A DNA stretch of 64,000 bases from an uncultured Prevotellaceae bacterium (GTDB lineage: Bacteria > Bacteroidota > Bacteroidia > Bacteroidales > Bacteroidaceae): assembly GCA_902792685.1 (NCBI GenBank), contig CADBAP010000005.1, positions 30,848 through 94,847 on the forward strand, in the 5' to 3' direction. Shown in pieces: positions 1 through 8,170 of the stretch; position 1 is the first letter of the stretch, and each line of letters starts with the position of its first letter. Made by a program: the position numbers and the translations under genes. Below the pieces are notes generated by a model. The model saw only the letters and a list, made by a program, of their open reading frames with translations. It made no database searches and was not told the origin of the DNA.

Positions 1-815
1 CCGCTGACATATTTCTCATAATACTCGCAAGCTATTTTCCGATTGTCGATATTCATCGCATCGCCTTGCATCATCAGGATTTTACCTTTTCTGCGCAAGG
101 TTTCCAGATAGTCAGCATGCTGATGGGTGTGTTGCCACTCCAACGCTTCATCGATGTGTTCCAATGCTTTTGTGAACAAGGCCATTCGTGCTTCACACAT
201 GGCCAATTGGGAAATCGTACGCATCATGGCAGGCTCATCGCTGAGTATGCCCAAATCGACTCTCTTCTGATAGTAGTTGAGAACATCCTGCAGGCAGAGG
301 ATTGCTTCTTCGTATAATTTGCCCTTATAGCACATCTGCGCCAGTTCCTGATACATGACGTTTACCTGTTCATCGGCATGTCTGTTTTTGAATATCTCCA
401 GGCATTTCAGATAATTCTCAAAAGCATCATTGATCGCGTAAGCCGTATGTCCAATCTCATGGTATTTGCAGGCACCCGTTAATTTGTATTTATATGCTTC
501 ATATAAGTCTGAATTTTCACCGAAGCTACCTAGATAATCTTCATATAATAAGTCATATTGTTCGCTGCATTTTTCCAGCTGATTATAATCGTCAAGCATA
601 TAACAACACTCACCTTGCATGAAGAGGATATCCAACAGATGCCTTCCGTATGCCTCTTCGCTATGTTCCTTAAGCAAATGCAATGCCTCAAGATACTGTC
701 CTTCGTTCTTCAAGGAGTTTGCCTTGATGCAAACATCATCGAAAAGCTGTGCATGTGTTGGCAGAAATACCCACCAGCACAACAAGAGGGCGATATGGAA
801 CTTTCCGATTTTCAT
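1..815 (-). CDS. Secreted TPR-like helical repeat protein, 3' end off the window
   Basis: Partial gene: the start is inside the window, the C-terminus lies left of base 1, and about 271 codons are visible. It begins with MKIGKFHIALLLCWW, a hydrophobic signal peptide ending near Thr-His-Ala-Gln, so the product is probably exported. The rest is helical, with repeated A/L/Y patterns spaced like tetratricopeptide repeats (for example EQVNVMYQELAQMCYKGKLY, then a helix starting YEEAILCLQD, then MARTKALEH-like helices), which suggests a protein-protein interaction scaffold. The ATG overlaps the TGA of the upstream gene by four bases (ATGA), so it is translationally coupled to the FHA/trypsin/RyR operon. 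The repeat class is inferred from pattern alone and the missing C-terminus may hold a further domain. Confidence 0.75.
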   Translation of the reverse strand, partial: MKIGKFHIALLLCWWVFLPTHAQLFDDVCIKANSLKNEGQYLEALHLLKEHSEEAYGRHLLDILFMQGECCYMLDDYNQLEKCSEQYDLLYEDYLGSFGENSDLYEAYKYKLTGACKYHEIGHTAYAINDAFENYLKCLEIFKNRHADEQVNVMYQELAQMCYKGKLYEEAILCLQDVLNYYQKRVDLGILSDEPAMMRTISQLAMCEARMALFTKALEHIDEALEWQHTHQHADYLETLRRKGKILMMQGDAMNIDNRKIACEYYEKYVS

Positions 816-1477
816 TTCTGCGGATTATGGTTTAAGATGGCAAATGACTCAAATGATGCTTTGTTTTTCTTTGAAGGAAGACTGCTGATCTGTAGTGTCA
901 TTGTATCACGAGCTTTTACCTGAGGCAGCGTGAAACTCCATTGACCTTTCACTTCACCAGATTGACATTTCATGTTTCCGTTGAGTTTGACAGATACCTT
1001 GAACTTGCTGTCTGGATGGAATGAAAGAATCACATATTCTTGGTTGCCGATGTGTCCTGTTATCTGGTAAGAAACCGTTTTTCCCAACTGCACAGACTTC
1101 TCTATAGCCGAATAATGGATTCCTTTTTCGGTGCTATTATAATATTCTCCCTTGGAAACCAACATTGCATGCTGATGGCTATACACATTGGCAACTACAG
1201 GATTCAATAAAAAAAGAAACGCATTTCTACCGACAAACTCATTGTCATCAGGGCGAATTTCATCCATCAAAACGATTTTCTCGGAAGACTTCACCATTTT
1301 TTCGGCAACGAGTTCTCGTCCCTTCTTGTTGGCACCACGCAAGGACACCACCTGTGCGGTCAGTTCACGCAGATGAGAATCCTGCTGTGCTTCACAGAGA
1401 GAGCACAGCGAAAAAAGAAATATGATCAACAACAAGCGTTTCAAAACAGACACTGTTATATTCGACGATTTGACCAT
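812..1477 (-). CDS. Secreted protein of unknown function
   Basis: 221 residues. I do not recognise the family. The N-terminus has a hydrophobic stretch (LKRLLLIIFLFSLCSLCEAQ) with a Cys-Glu-Ala-Gln end compatible with signal peptidase I cleavage. The mature part seems to have a short helical segment with many Lys/Glu residues (about 35-75) and then a beta-rich region (about 95-205) whose regular alternation (YQITGHIGNQEYVILSFHP) resembles an immunoglobulin-like or jelly-roll sandwich. It is the fourth gene of the leftward operon, 33 bases after the pseudokinase gene and overlapping the TPR-like gene by four bases. The first codons (MVKSSNITV) lie next to a stuttering repeat, so the start is plausible but not certain. 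Confidence 0.7.
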   Translation of the reverse strand: MVKSSNITVSVLKRLLLIIFLFSLCSLCEAQQDSHLRELTAQVVSLRGANKKGRELVAEKMVKSSEKIVLMDEIRPDDNEFVGRNAFLFLLNPVVANVYSHQHAMLVSKGEYYNSTEKGIHYSAIEKSVQLGKTVSYQITGHIGNQEYVILSFHPDSKFKVSVKLNGNMKCQSGEVKGQWSFTLPQVKARDTMTLQISSLPSKKNKASFESFAILNHNPQK

Positions 1478-1510
1478 TTGACTATTTGACTATTTTACGA
1501 TTTGACTTTT
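1466..1510. repeat. Short stuttering tandem repeat (GACTATTT units)
   Basis: Imperfect 8-9 base units related to GACTATTT fill the gap between the pseudokinase gene and the secreted-protein gene. A nearly identical run occurs inside the NRPS gene at about 11650-11678, where it is translated. Confidence 0.75.
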
Positions 1511-2116
1511 TCACATCTCTTCCGGCCAGAAAGAAACGGAAACATTCGCTTCTTGCTTGCATTCTCGCTCTTCCGATCTCCTGCTCACAGATTGATTCTC
1601 TTCTACCCTCGCAAATCCCCTTTCTCGTGCTTTCTGGTATCCCTGTTCGGAAAGTTTTTCCAATTCCTTGAGCGTGATTCGTTCAGATGGCTGATATTGC
1701 ATACACCGATGTACAATATCTGTCAACATCTCATGTTCCTTTCGCAAGACAGGAAGACCGACCAAAGGATGACGTTGTTGATACACCCCGCCTCGGCCAC
1801 CAAAGACATAATGACCTGATGACATATAGCAGATCAATGCCCCCAAGCTCCAGATAACAGCATTTTCGCCTCCTCGTTTCTCTGCAACTATCTCTGGTGC
1901 AGAGAACATACTACGTTCCTCTTCAAGTATAGAAACATCCACGAAACAAAAGTCTTCGCCATCGATTTGTATCATTCCCGGAGAAAGGCAACTTTTCTCT
2001 TCTCCCTTCTCCTTTCCATTCTTTAATTTCTTACATACATCGCAAAGCATTTTCCAAATGGCGACTTCCATAGCATATCCGGCAATGCTGTGAAGGGTCA
2101 GTATCTTTTCTCTCAT
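1511..2116 (-). CDS. Degenerate protein kinase C-lobe (pseudokinase)
   Basis: 201 residues. The central part matches the C-lobe of Ser/Thr kinases: FSAPEIVAEK is the APE motif (about 72-80), NAVIWSLGALI corresponds to the helix normally reading D-x-W-S-L-G (about 85-95), and CMQYQPSERITLKEL (about 138-152) is the closing motif with the conserved Arg. Catalytic parts are absent. There is no N-lobe or glycine loop, the HRD-K-N loop is replaced by LSPGMIQID (about 45-52), DFG reads DVS (60-62), and the Asp of the D-x-W motif is Ala. It therefore cannot be an ordinary kinase and is likelier a binding or regulatory module. It overlaps the upstream FHA-trypsin gene by ATGA. FHA domains usually bind phosphothreonine, so a functional pairing is tempting but inferred. 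Confidence 0.75.
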   Translation of the reverse strand: MREKILTLHSIAGYAMEVAIWKMLCDVCKKLKNGKEKGEEKSCLSPGMIQIDGEDFCFVDVSILEEERSMFSAPEIVAEKRGGENAVIWSLGALICYMSSGHYVFGGRGGVYQQRHPLVGLPVLRKEHEMLTDIVHRCMQYQPSERITLKELEKLSEQGYQKARERGFARVEENQSVSRRSEERECKQEANVSVSFWPEEM

Positions 2117-3525
2117 AACTGCGCCCCCTTTCTTTGCTTTAGCATATTACCATCAGCTGTTTTATTCTTTTCCATCTGTCCGATCTCACAGATTGGAACA
2201 GCCCACTTAAATGTCTCCTTGCTCTTCATATCAGCTCTAGACACAACACCAATCACAACGATGTCATTACCGATTCTGGCAAAGACTGGTCCTCCTGAAT
2301 AGCCATGATTGATTGTACCCTCAAACATAAAGTTACTTGTGGAAGTAATCGCATCTTGCTTCATCTGTGCCTGAGAAAAGACCATTTTCTTATTTGTTGT
2401 TCCAGAGGCATCGGTAATGGGGAAACCACATACTGCCAAATGATTCTTGCTACTGACAGACCTCAACTGCTCATTGTTAGCCAACGGTATGTTACCTTTG
2501 GCGGAAACATCTACGCAGGCTATATCGCCTAACTCCATCTCACGATTCATAAAATAAGGACGAATCGATCGCCAATAATAACAATGAGACAAGTCGGCCA
2601 AAGGTATCAGTTCATCATGTGCTTTGTTGATATGCACGCTATCATCTGTTGAACGGAATTGGAAAACCGGTTCCGACAGGTTATCTTTGGAATAAACACT
2701 ACAAAATACACGCATTTGCCACAAGGTATCGCCTACAACAGAATGATCCATATTATATTCTTCTGTCAAAATAGCCCAACGGTTGATTTCTTCTAAAGAA
2801 TCTATAGGTGTTCTGAGATCGAACTGGTTGACCAGCCAATACTCAACGCAATGACGGGCGGTCACCAACTTTCCGTCATCGGTTAAAAAGGCGGTACCCG
2901 TGATATCGTCCTGATCAGACAAGATTCTTCGTTGAAGAATTGAATCGACCCCGTTTACTGTACATATCCATTGTACAGAATCGGCTTTGAGCAGGTACAC
3001 GGATGATTCCATATCGCGGATATCCTCCGAAATGATTACAGCATCCTTTCGTTCACTGTACTGCCACCATACAAGTCCCGTCACCACGATAGCCAACAGC
3101 GTCAAAAGACTATAGAAAAGAGTAAGATGCGGTGTGCGGTGTTCTACAACTGTGCCACGAAAATGTTGTTTGTCCGATTGTCCGACCTGGAATTGTAAGG
3201 CCATTCGTTGCTTGCCGAAATGAAGCACGTCTCCATCTTCAAGCTGACACACGTAACCGAAATCTCCTTCGCCAGCAATGGCTACATCGGTATGGGGCGA
3301 GCGCTTAACGATATGCCAGCCTTCACCATCTTCATCTTTCAAAATGGTAGCATAATATACAGGTGAATCGATGTCTGTCGGCAACTCACTTTCATATCGC
3401 ACCTCACAATCAGCCGACTCGCCGATATGCAATACATCAGTTGTCGTACGAAGGATGTCACCATGATGATGAAAAGAGTTGCTCCCTATTACCTTCAATG
3501 TATAAAACGGCAATGACTCCTTCAT
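2113..3525 (-). CDS. FHA - transmembrane - trypsin-like protease
   Basis: 470 residues in three parts. Residues 28-115 look like a forkhead-associated domain (VLHIGESADCEVRY, then a beta-rich stretch to LHFGKQRMALQF). Residues 134-155 form one membrane helix. The rest is a trypsin/HtrA-like serine protease with GTAFLTDDGKLVTARHCVEY (His225), LGDIACVDV (Asp334 or 339) and the nucleophile loop INHGYSGGPVFARIG (Ser410). The predicted topology is cytosolic FHA and exported protease, so the protein could link a cytosolic phospho-signal with proteolysis outside the membrane. It overlaps the genes on both sides by ATGA. The triad assignment is by motif; the Asp is the least certain. Confidence 0.88.
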   Translation of the reverse strand: MKESLPFYTLKVIGSNSFHHHGDILRTTTDVLHIGESADCEVRYESELPTDIDSPVYYATILKDEDGEGWHIVKRSPHTDVAIAGEGDFGYVCQLEDGDVLHFGKQRMALQFQVGQSDKQHFRGTVVEHRTPHLTLFYSLLTLLAIVVTGLVWWQYSERKDAVIISEDIRDMESSVYLLKADSVQWICTVNGVDSILQRRILSDQDDITGTAFLTDDGKLVTARHCVEYWLVNQFDLRTPIDSLEEINRWAILTEEYNMDHSVVGDTLWQMRVFCSVYSKDNLSEPVFQFRSTDDSVHINKAHDELIPLADLSHCYYWRSIRPYFMNREMELGDIACVDVSAKGNIPLANNEQLRSVSSKNHLAVCGFPITDASGTTNKKMVFSQAQMKQDAITSTSNFMFEGTINHGYSGGPVFARIGNDIVVIGVVSRADMKSKETFKWAVPICEIGQMEKNKTADGNMLKQRKGAQL

Positions 3526-5096
3526 CGGTCACCTCCTTCCTGACAATCATTGTCTGTCGCCGACTTTACGATAAAGGGAAGACTGGCACACAGACATAGG
3601 TCGTATAAGGATACATGCTTGCCTGTTTCATCAAGACCGAGTTCGTTGAACGCACATAGGTCGTAATGAACCTTTTGACGCTTGAGAGCTTGCTTTTGGT
3701 TGATATCCTTGTCAACCATCTTCCGTTCTTCATCAGTGCAGGGACGCCAACCCATCATCAATTCCTCTACACACCACCTGTTGTGCTCCACTTGTGCCAA
3801 CAGTCCAATCTCCTCTGATGACAAATCATAGAAGCGGTCCCATTCGTTTTCCATGATGCCCACAGAGCGCATTTTGGTGGCAATATTCATTGCATTGCTG
3901 ATACTGGATACGCGCTTCATCATAGGCAGTTCTGCCCACAACTGTTCGCGCTCCTCAGAAGTCACCTCTACTGCATATTTCAAGAATCGGACTGCCATCG
4001 TAAGATTGTAGTCACCTTCTTTCACATCGTCTGTATAACAATGTCGATAAATAGCATTCACTGTCTTTGCCATCTCCACCAAAGGCTGTCGGATATTGTA
4101 TCCACTATTTAGCATGCCGAAAGGTATCATCGATGCTGCCTTTCCATGCAAGGAGATATTTTGGAACAAAATGCTGTCCTTTGTATATACATAGACAGGA
4201 ATACTGTTTTGGCTGACAGATGCTGGTAACATGAAAGCCTCCTGGATGTTTTGTTTATCCTCCTCGTGGGCAAAGACGATGGTGAGCAATTGTTTTTCCT
4301 TAGAACTGCTCCATAACTGAAGTTTATCTTTCACCGCTTGAACATAACAAGTAGCCTCTACAAATTCCCATTCTACATCTACAAAATCCTCACGATGATG
4401 GTAAAGGGGATGATGGGTGATAGGTGTTGGGTGATGGGTGATGGGAAAAGGTTGAGGGGTAACAAATCGATAATAGCTATGATCAAACAGATACTGGTAT
4501 TTCTGTATGAAAGCATCCTTCCATCCTGTCATCTTTTCACCTATTATTGTAATACGCGTACGTAAATGGTGGTCCCGAATATAGTTGGGATAATGAGCCA
4601 CATGAGCAGCATTAACGGCTACTCGCTCGGCCATTTGTCCAGTGCCGAATATAACAAGGTGAACTGTTTTCTCCGATGATATCGTGATAGGCTGCCAGTC
4701 TAATACAATGGTCTTGCTCCACTCATCTTCCATTGTGAAAGGGTAAACGTCTAACGCGGCTTTGACAGCAGGGCTAAAATCTTGTAATCGTAAGATTTGT
4801 AACGTCATATTGTCAGAGAGCAACAAATGACATTTCAGTCTTTTTCCTTGATGCTGGGATGGATGATACAATTGGGCTATTTCCCGTAAAACTGACAATG
4901 TCTCTTGATCTGTCTGAGTTTTATTTTGACAAGATAAGGGCTCTTGAGGTAATATGCACACTTCAGCAAAGGAATCGATGTTGATAGAGTCATCCACTGA
5001 CTCCACAATGGTAGTATCACAATCCTTTTGCTCGTATTGTGCCAAAAGATTTTCCCGTAAAGGATGATTCCCATATATGAGTACATTTTCCCTCAT
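3522..5096 (-). CDS. Rossmann-fold protein with C-terminal RyR domain
   Basis: 524 residues and first gene of the leftward operon. Residues 4-50 (NVLIYGNHPLRENLL) and 145-190 (VHLVIFGTGQMAERVAVNAA) look like two nucleotide-binding Rossmann units of the TrkA-N/RCK type. Residues 430-500 contain EHNRWCVEELMMGW followed by a basic helix, the hallmark of the RyR domain first named in ryanodine receptors. Bacterial RyR domains are found in predicted nucleotide- or stress-signalling proteins, but their ligand is generally not established. A run of degenerate 9-base repeats at 4400-4446 encodes PFPITHHPTPITHHP (about 217-230) between the two halves, probably a tolerated insertion. There is no membrane segment, so it should be cytosolic. 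Confidence 0.85.
   Translation of the reverse strand: MRENVLIYGNHPLRENLLAQYEQKDCDTTIVESVDDSINIDSFAEVCILPQEPLSCQNKTQTDQETLSVLREIAQLYHPSQHQGKRLKCHLLLSDNMTLQILRLQDFSPAVKAALDVYPFTMEDEWSKTIVLDWQPITISSEKTVHLVIFGTGQMAERVAVNAAHVAHYPNYIRDHHLRTRITIIGEKMTGWKDAFIQKYQYLFDHSYYRFVTPQPFPITHHPTPITHHPLYHHREDFVDVEWEFVEATCYVQAVKDKLQLWSSSKEKQLLTIVFAHEEDKQNIQEAFMLPASVSQNSIPVYVYTKDSILFQNISLHGKAASMIPFGMLNSGYNIRQPLVEMAKTVNAIYRHCYTDDVKEGDYNLTMAVRFLKYAVEVTSEEREQLWAELPMMKRVSSISNAMNIATKMRSVGIMENEWDRFYDLSSEEIGLLAQVEHNRWCVEELMMGWRPCTDEERKMVDKDINQKQALKRQKVHYDLCAFNELGLDETGKHVSLYDLCLCASLPFIVKSATDNDCQEGGDR
4400..4446. repeat. In-frame stuttering repeat inside the RyR gene
   Basis: Units close to GGTGATGGGT/GGTGTTGGGT are repeated four to five times and translated as Thr-His-His-Pro runs in the linker ahead of the second half of the protein. 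The same unit type occurs at 40697-40728 and 41222-41250. Confidence 0.8.
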
Positions 5097-5126
5097 CTGA
5101 CAGTAGTATTAGAAACATTTTCACGG

Positions 5127-5197
5127 GCAAAGATAAAAATATATTTTGAAAAAAACAACAATTTGTTGCAAATATCTCAAAAATCTTTTATCTTTGC
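5127..5197. promoter_or_regulatory. Symmetrical divergent promoter sharing one -33 palindrome
   Basis: A leftward -7 box (TATCTTTGC, 5135-5127) and a rightward -7 box (TATCTTTGC, 5189-5197) flank a 13-base dyad CAACAATTTGTTG at 5156-5168. Each -7 box is exactly 20 bases from its half of the dyad, which supplies CAA/TTG as the -33 element in each direction. The two polymerases would need the same central DNA, so the operons are likely to compete or to be switched together. Confidence 0.8.
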
Positions 5198-5239
5198 AGA
5201 GAAATTAACTCTTTGACAACCACATTTAAGTTTTCCAAG

Positions 5240-6745
5240 ATGAAAAAGACAATTAATATTTTTGTAGCCGGAGCAAAGGCTTTAAAGGAAGAGAGGAATG
5301 CCCTAAAAGCATTGGCTCACGATTTAAATTCAGAGTATGACGATAAACGGATTGGTATCCATATCAAGACGAAATCATATGAGGATTTTCGAGACGATCA
5401 AAATATCTACAACCATTTCATTGAGGAAAAAGCAGATATTGTGATTTTTGTCCTAAAAGACAAAATCGGTGAACACACCGAAGATGAATTTATCAAAGCT
5501 GCAGCGGCCTACAAGGAGAAGAAGATTCCTGAAATTGTAGTATTCCTGAATAAAGACAGGCAGGAAACTCCTGAAATTGAAAAGATTCAGAATCTTTTAG
5601 AAGAGCATCTTGGGAAACGCTATTTTGTTGAATACGAAGATAGCGAAGAACTGAAAATGAAGGCGAAAAAACGTATCGATTACTTTGTACGTCCTACCTT
5701 CCAGATGAATCAAAGGGCTAACAAATGGATACTCTCTTCATTATTCGCCTTGGTATTTTTATTTGCAGGACTGTTTATTTGGAGTTATTTCTTTAATACC
5801 CATACAGGACAAACTGCAGATTCGGCAGGAAAGAGAACACCAGCCCTTGACTCTACCACCCAAAGTCTCTTATTTGCAGGCGGAGGGACTGTCAACAATT
5901 TCATAAAAGCTAAAGGTATAAATCTTGATGAGTATCCCAACGCTATATATGCCAGTATGCCAAGTGGAACTGCGTGGCCATTGATTGCTGAGGAATATAA
6001 CAGACGCACCAAATTGCAGAACGATAATGAAATGCGGTTTGTTTCCATCATTTTATCTGCCGCTCGTGCAGATAAAGAAAAAATGCTTAAGAGCTGTCAA
6101 GAAGAGGTTTTTTATAATGATGCATGTATTGTAGAATGTTACCTTGGCGAAGATTCTATGAAAGTGTATGTTTCTAATAAGTTTATTGATAATGAGAAAT
6201 ATGGTATCAATAGAAATCGTCATACAATTAGTGCAAGCGAATTGAGAAATTACATTATTAGATATGCCGATACAAAGGATTCTGTTTATTTCTATTCAAC
6301 TTCGGAAACAAGTGGTACACGTGGTACTTATAATCAATATCTCTTGAATGGTAACAACAAAAAAGATGTCAATGAACTCTGTAACGACAAGATTCATAAA
6401 TATAATGAGACTGATCCCAATAGATATTTTATAGAACCATATATTGTAATGGGCAGCAATTATTACCATCCGTTAAATATTAACAAGAAAGATTATACTC
6501 CTTATATTTTTACTGATGATAATGGAAAATGTGTTGCCAAACCCATATATTTATATTTTGTTGCGTTCAAGAATAAGAATAAACCAACATACTACACCAT
6601 TCCAAAACGCATCTTTGATTTTTTAATGAAAATAGAAATCACAAGAAAAGCTATCAATAATAACAATGATTATAAAAAACATCAAATAAACGCTAAAGGA
6701 CTAATAGAACAATTAACAAAACGCGAAGATTATATCAAGGAATGA
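5240..6745 (+). CDS. Membrane receptor: TIR/DUF4062-like cytosolic domain, TM helix, PstS-like binding domain
   Basis: 501 residues from the ATG at 5240, preferred over an upstream TTG at 5213 because the -7 box at 5189-5197 places transcription at about 5204. Residues 4-150 form an alpha/beta domain with INIFVAGAKALKEERNALKA and ADIVIFVLKDKIGEHTEDEF, reminiscent of DUF4062/TIR-like domains that often act as signalling or effector modules. Residues 163-185 are a single membrane helix. Residues 208-500 resemble a periplasmic phosphate-binding protein (PstS type): LLFAGGGTVNNFIK, SGTAWPLIAEEYN and SETSGTRGTYNQY match the loops that hold phosphate. The second half of the gene is clearly richer in A+T than its neighbours. 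It overlaps the phosphatase gene by ATGA. Whether the ligand is phosphate, and whether the N-terminal domain is enzymatic, is inference. Confidence 0.75.
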   Translation: MKKTINIFVAGAKALKEERNALKALAHDLNSEYDDKRIGIHIKTKSYEDFRDDQNIYNHFIEEKADIVIFVLKDKIGEHTEDEFIKAAAAYKEKKIPEIVVFLNKDRQETPEIEKIQNLLEEHLGKRYFVEYEDSEELKMKAKKRIDYFVRPTFQMNQRANKWILSSLFALVFLFAGLFIWSYFFNTHTGQTADSAGKRTPALDSTTQSLLFAGGGTVNNFIKAKGINLDEYPNAIYASMPSGTAWPLIAEEYNRRTKLQNDNEMRFVSIILSAARADKEKMLKSCQEEVFYNDACIVECYLGEDSMKVYVSNKFIDNEKYGINRNRHTISASELRNYIIRYADTKDSVYFYSTSETSGTRGTYNQYLLNGNNKKDVNELCNDKIHKYNETDPNRYFIEPYIVMGSNYYHPLNINKKDYTPYIFTDDNGKCVAKPIYLYFVAFKNKNKPTYYTIPKRIFDFLMKIEITRKAINNNNDYKKHQINAKGLIEQLTKREDYIKE

Positions 6746-8028
6746 GACGATATAGAATACTTTTTGCATTTATATCCCTTCTCCTCCCCACGACCCTCTG
6801 TGCGCAACTTCCGCGTACGAATGCTTTCCACGAGAAGTATCAATTGCAGGAGGTGGTGGTGATGAGCCGGCATAATATCCGGGCCCCACTATCAACAGTT
6901 GGTTCACCGGTAAACAGAATAACACCTCACAAATGGATCAACTGGACTGCACCTGCCGGCGAGTTGTCTCTGAGAGGTGGTATTATGGAAACGACTATGG
7001 GGCAGTTTTTCCGTCAATGGGTAGTAAGTGAAAAGCTGCTTTCCGACAATTATATCCCAATAGGCGATGAAATATACTTCTATACCAATTCTCTCCAGCG
7101 TACTTTCGCCACGGGGAAATATTTTTCCGCAGGATTCCTTCCATACGCGAATGTGACGATTAACCGCAAATATAACGAAAGCAAAATGGATCCTTTGTTT
7201 ACTCCGCAGTTTACTAAGATGACAAAGGAATACAAACGTAAAGTTGAGCGCAGCATGAATGCGATGGGAGGTAAAGAGGGATACAAATCCTTGATGCGCA
7301 GGGTGGAACCTCAGTTGCAACTCATGGCAACAATAACAGATATATACCGTTCACCAGCATGTACTGAGGGCGATACCTGTCGTTTTTTCTATGAGGACAC
7401 AAACGTACGGATTGTCAAAGGTGACGAACCCCGAATGGAAGGAGGATACACCTTGGCAAACAGTACTGCCGACGCTTTGATTCTTCAATATTATGAAATG
7501 GAAGATTCTGTTGCTGCTGCATTCGGCTACAAACTTACTCCAGAACAATGGCGACAGTTCGGTGAAATCAAAGGCGTGTATGACGATGTGCTTTTCACTA
7601 CGCACATTGCAGCTGTCAACCTTGCTTATCCTTTAGTGAAACGCATATACGAAGAGTTGAACAACAACGAACGCAAATTTGTATTTCTGTGTGGTCACGA
7701 TTCAAATCTTGCATCTCTGCGAGGAGCTTTGGATATGCTGATTCCACACACAATGGGCACTCCTGAGCCTCACACGCCTATCGGTTCTAAATATGTATTC
7801 GAAAAATGGACAGACGGTAAAGATGTGTTTGTAGCAGTCAACCTTGTATATCCCTCAGCTGGTCAACTGAGAAACAAAACAGAACTGACACTTACATCAA
7901 AGCCTGTCATTCTTCCTATCACCTTTCAACACCTAACTCCGAATGCAGACGGGTTGTACACGCTCAACAGCTTGAATGAATTTCTGCTGGCAACCATGAA
8001 AGAATATCAAGACCTTGATGATGAATAA
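6742..8028 (+). CDS. Secreted histidine acid phosphatase (phytase/glucose-1-phosphatase type)
   Basis: 428 residues. A signal peptide (ILFAFISLLLPTTLCAQ) is followed by the histidine phosphatase signature: MSRHNIRAPL (His43 nucleophile, RHxxRxP), a supporting SLQRTFATG, and VFLCGHDSNLASLRG with the distal His-Asp pair (319-320) that donates the proton. The family removes phosphate from sugar phosphates or inositol phosphates in the periplasm or outside the cell. It shares a four-base ATGA overlap with the PstS-like receptor gene, so the pair probably senses and releases phosphate or a phosphorylated ligand together. The substrate cannot be told from sequence. Confidence 0.92.
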   Translation: MRRYRILFAFISLLLPTTLCAQLPRTNAFHEKYQLQEVVVMSRHNIRAPLSTVGSPVNRITPHKWINWTAPAGELSLRGGIMETTMGQFFRQWVVSEKLLSDNYIPIGDEIYFYTNSLQRTFATGKYFSAGFLPYANVTINRKYNESKMDPLFTPQFTKMTKEYKRKVERSMNAMGGKEGYKSLMRRVEPQLQLMATITDIYRSPACTEGDTCRFFYEDTNVRIVKGDEPRMEGGYTLANSTADALILQYYEMEDSVAAAFGYKLTPEQWRQFGEIKGVYDDVLFTTHIAAVNLAYPLVKRIYEELNNNERKFVFLCGHDSNLASLRGALDMLIPHTMGTPEPHTPIGSKYVFEKWTDGKDVFVAVNLVYPSAGQLRNKTELTLTSKPVILPITFQHLTPNADGLYTLNSLNEFLLATMKEYQDLDDE

Positions 8029-8066
8029 AAGAATCCCACTCTCTTTCAAGGGTGGGATTCTTTTTG
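8027..8066 (+). terminator. Rho-independent terminator after the phosphatase gene
   Basis: AAGAATCCCAC pairs with GTGGGATTCTT across a 12-base loop and is followed by a T-rich run. It directly follows the stop codon. The displaced tail of tyrA starts four bases further on, so it may serve both directions. Confidence 0.85.
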
Positions 8067-8069
8067 TTT

Positions 8070-8170
8070 TTATCGTTTGATTTCGATATCTCGTTTGACG
8101 TTATTACGGATTTTCGTGAGGTATGCTTTCATGCCTTCACCGTCTTTGTGGTCGATGATTTCCAGGAGTT
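8070..8170 (-). other. Displaced 3' end of tyrA (in another frame)
   Basis: Read leftward in the frame offset from tyrA, this stretch encodes EELLEIIDHKDGEGMKAYL and then a basic tail ending in DIEIKR before TAA at 8072-8070. This resembles the expected C-terminus of Bacteroidota prephenate dehydrogenases. It shows that the annotated tyrA frame is left at about 8171, where a single missing base in a GG run would explain the shift. Confidence 0.75.
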
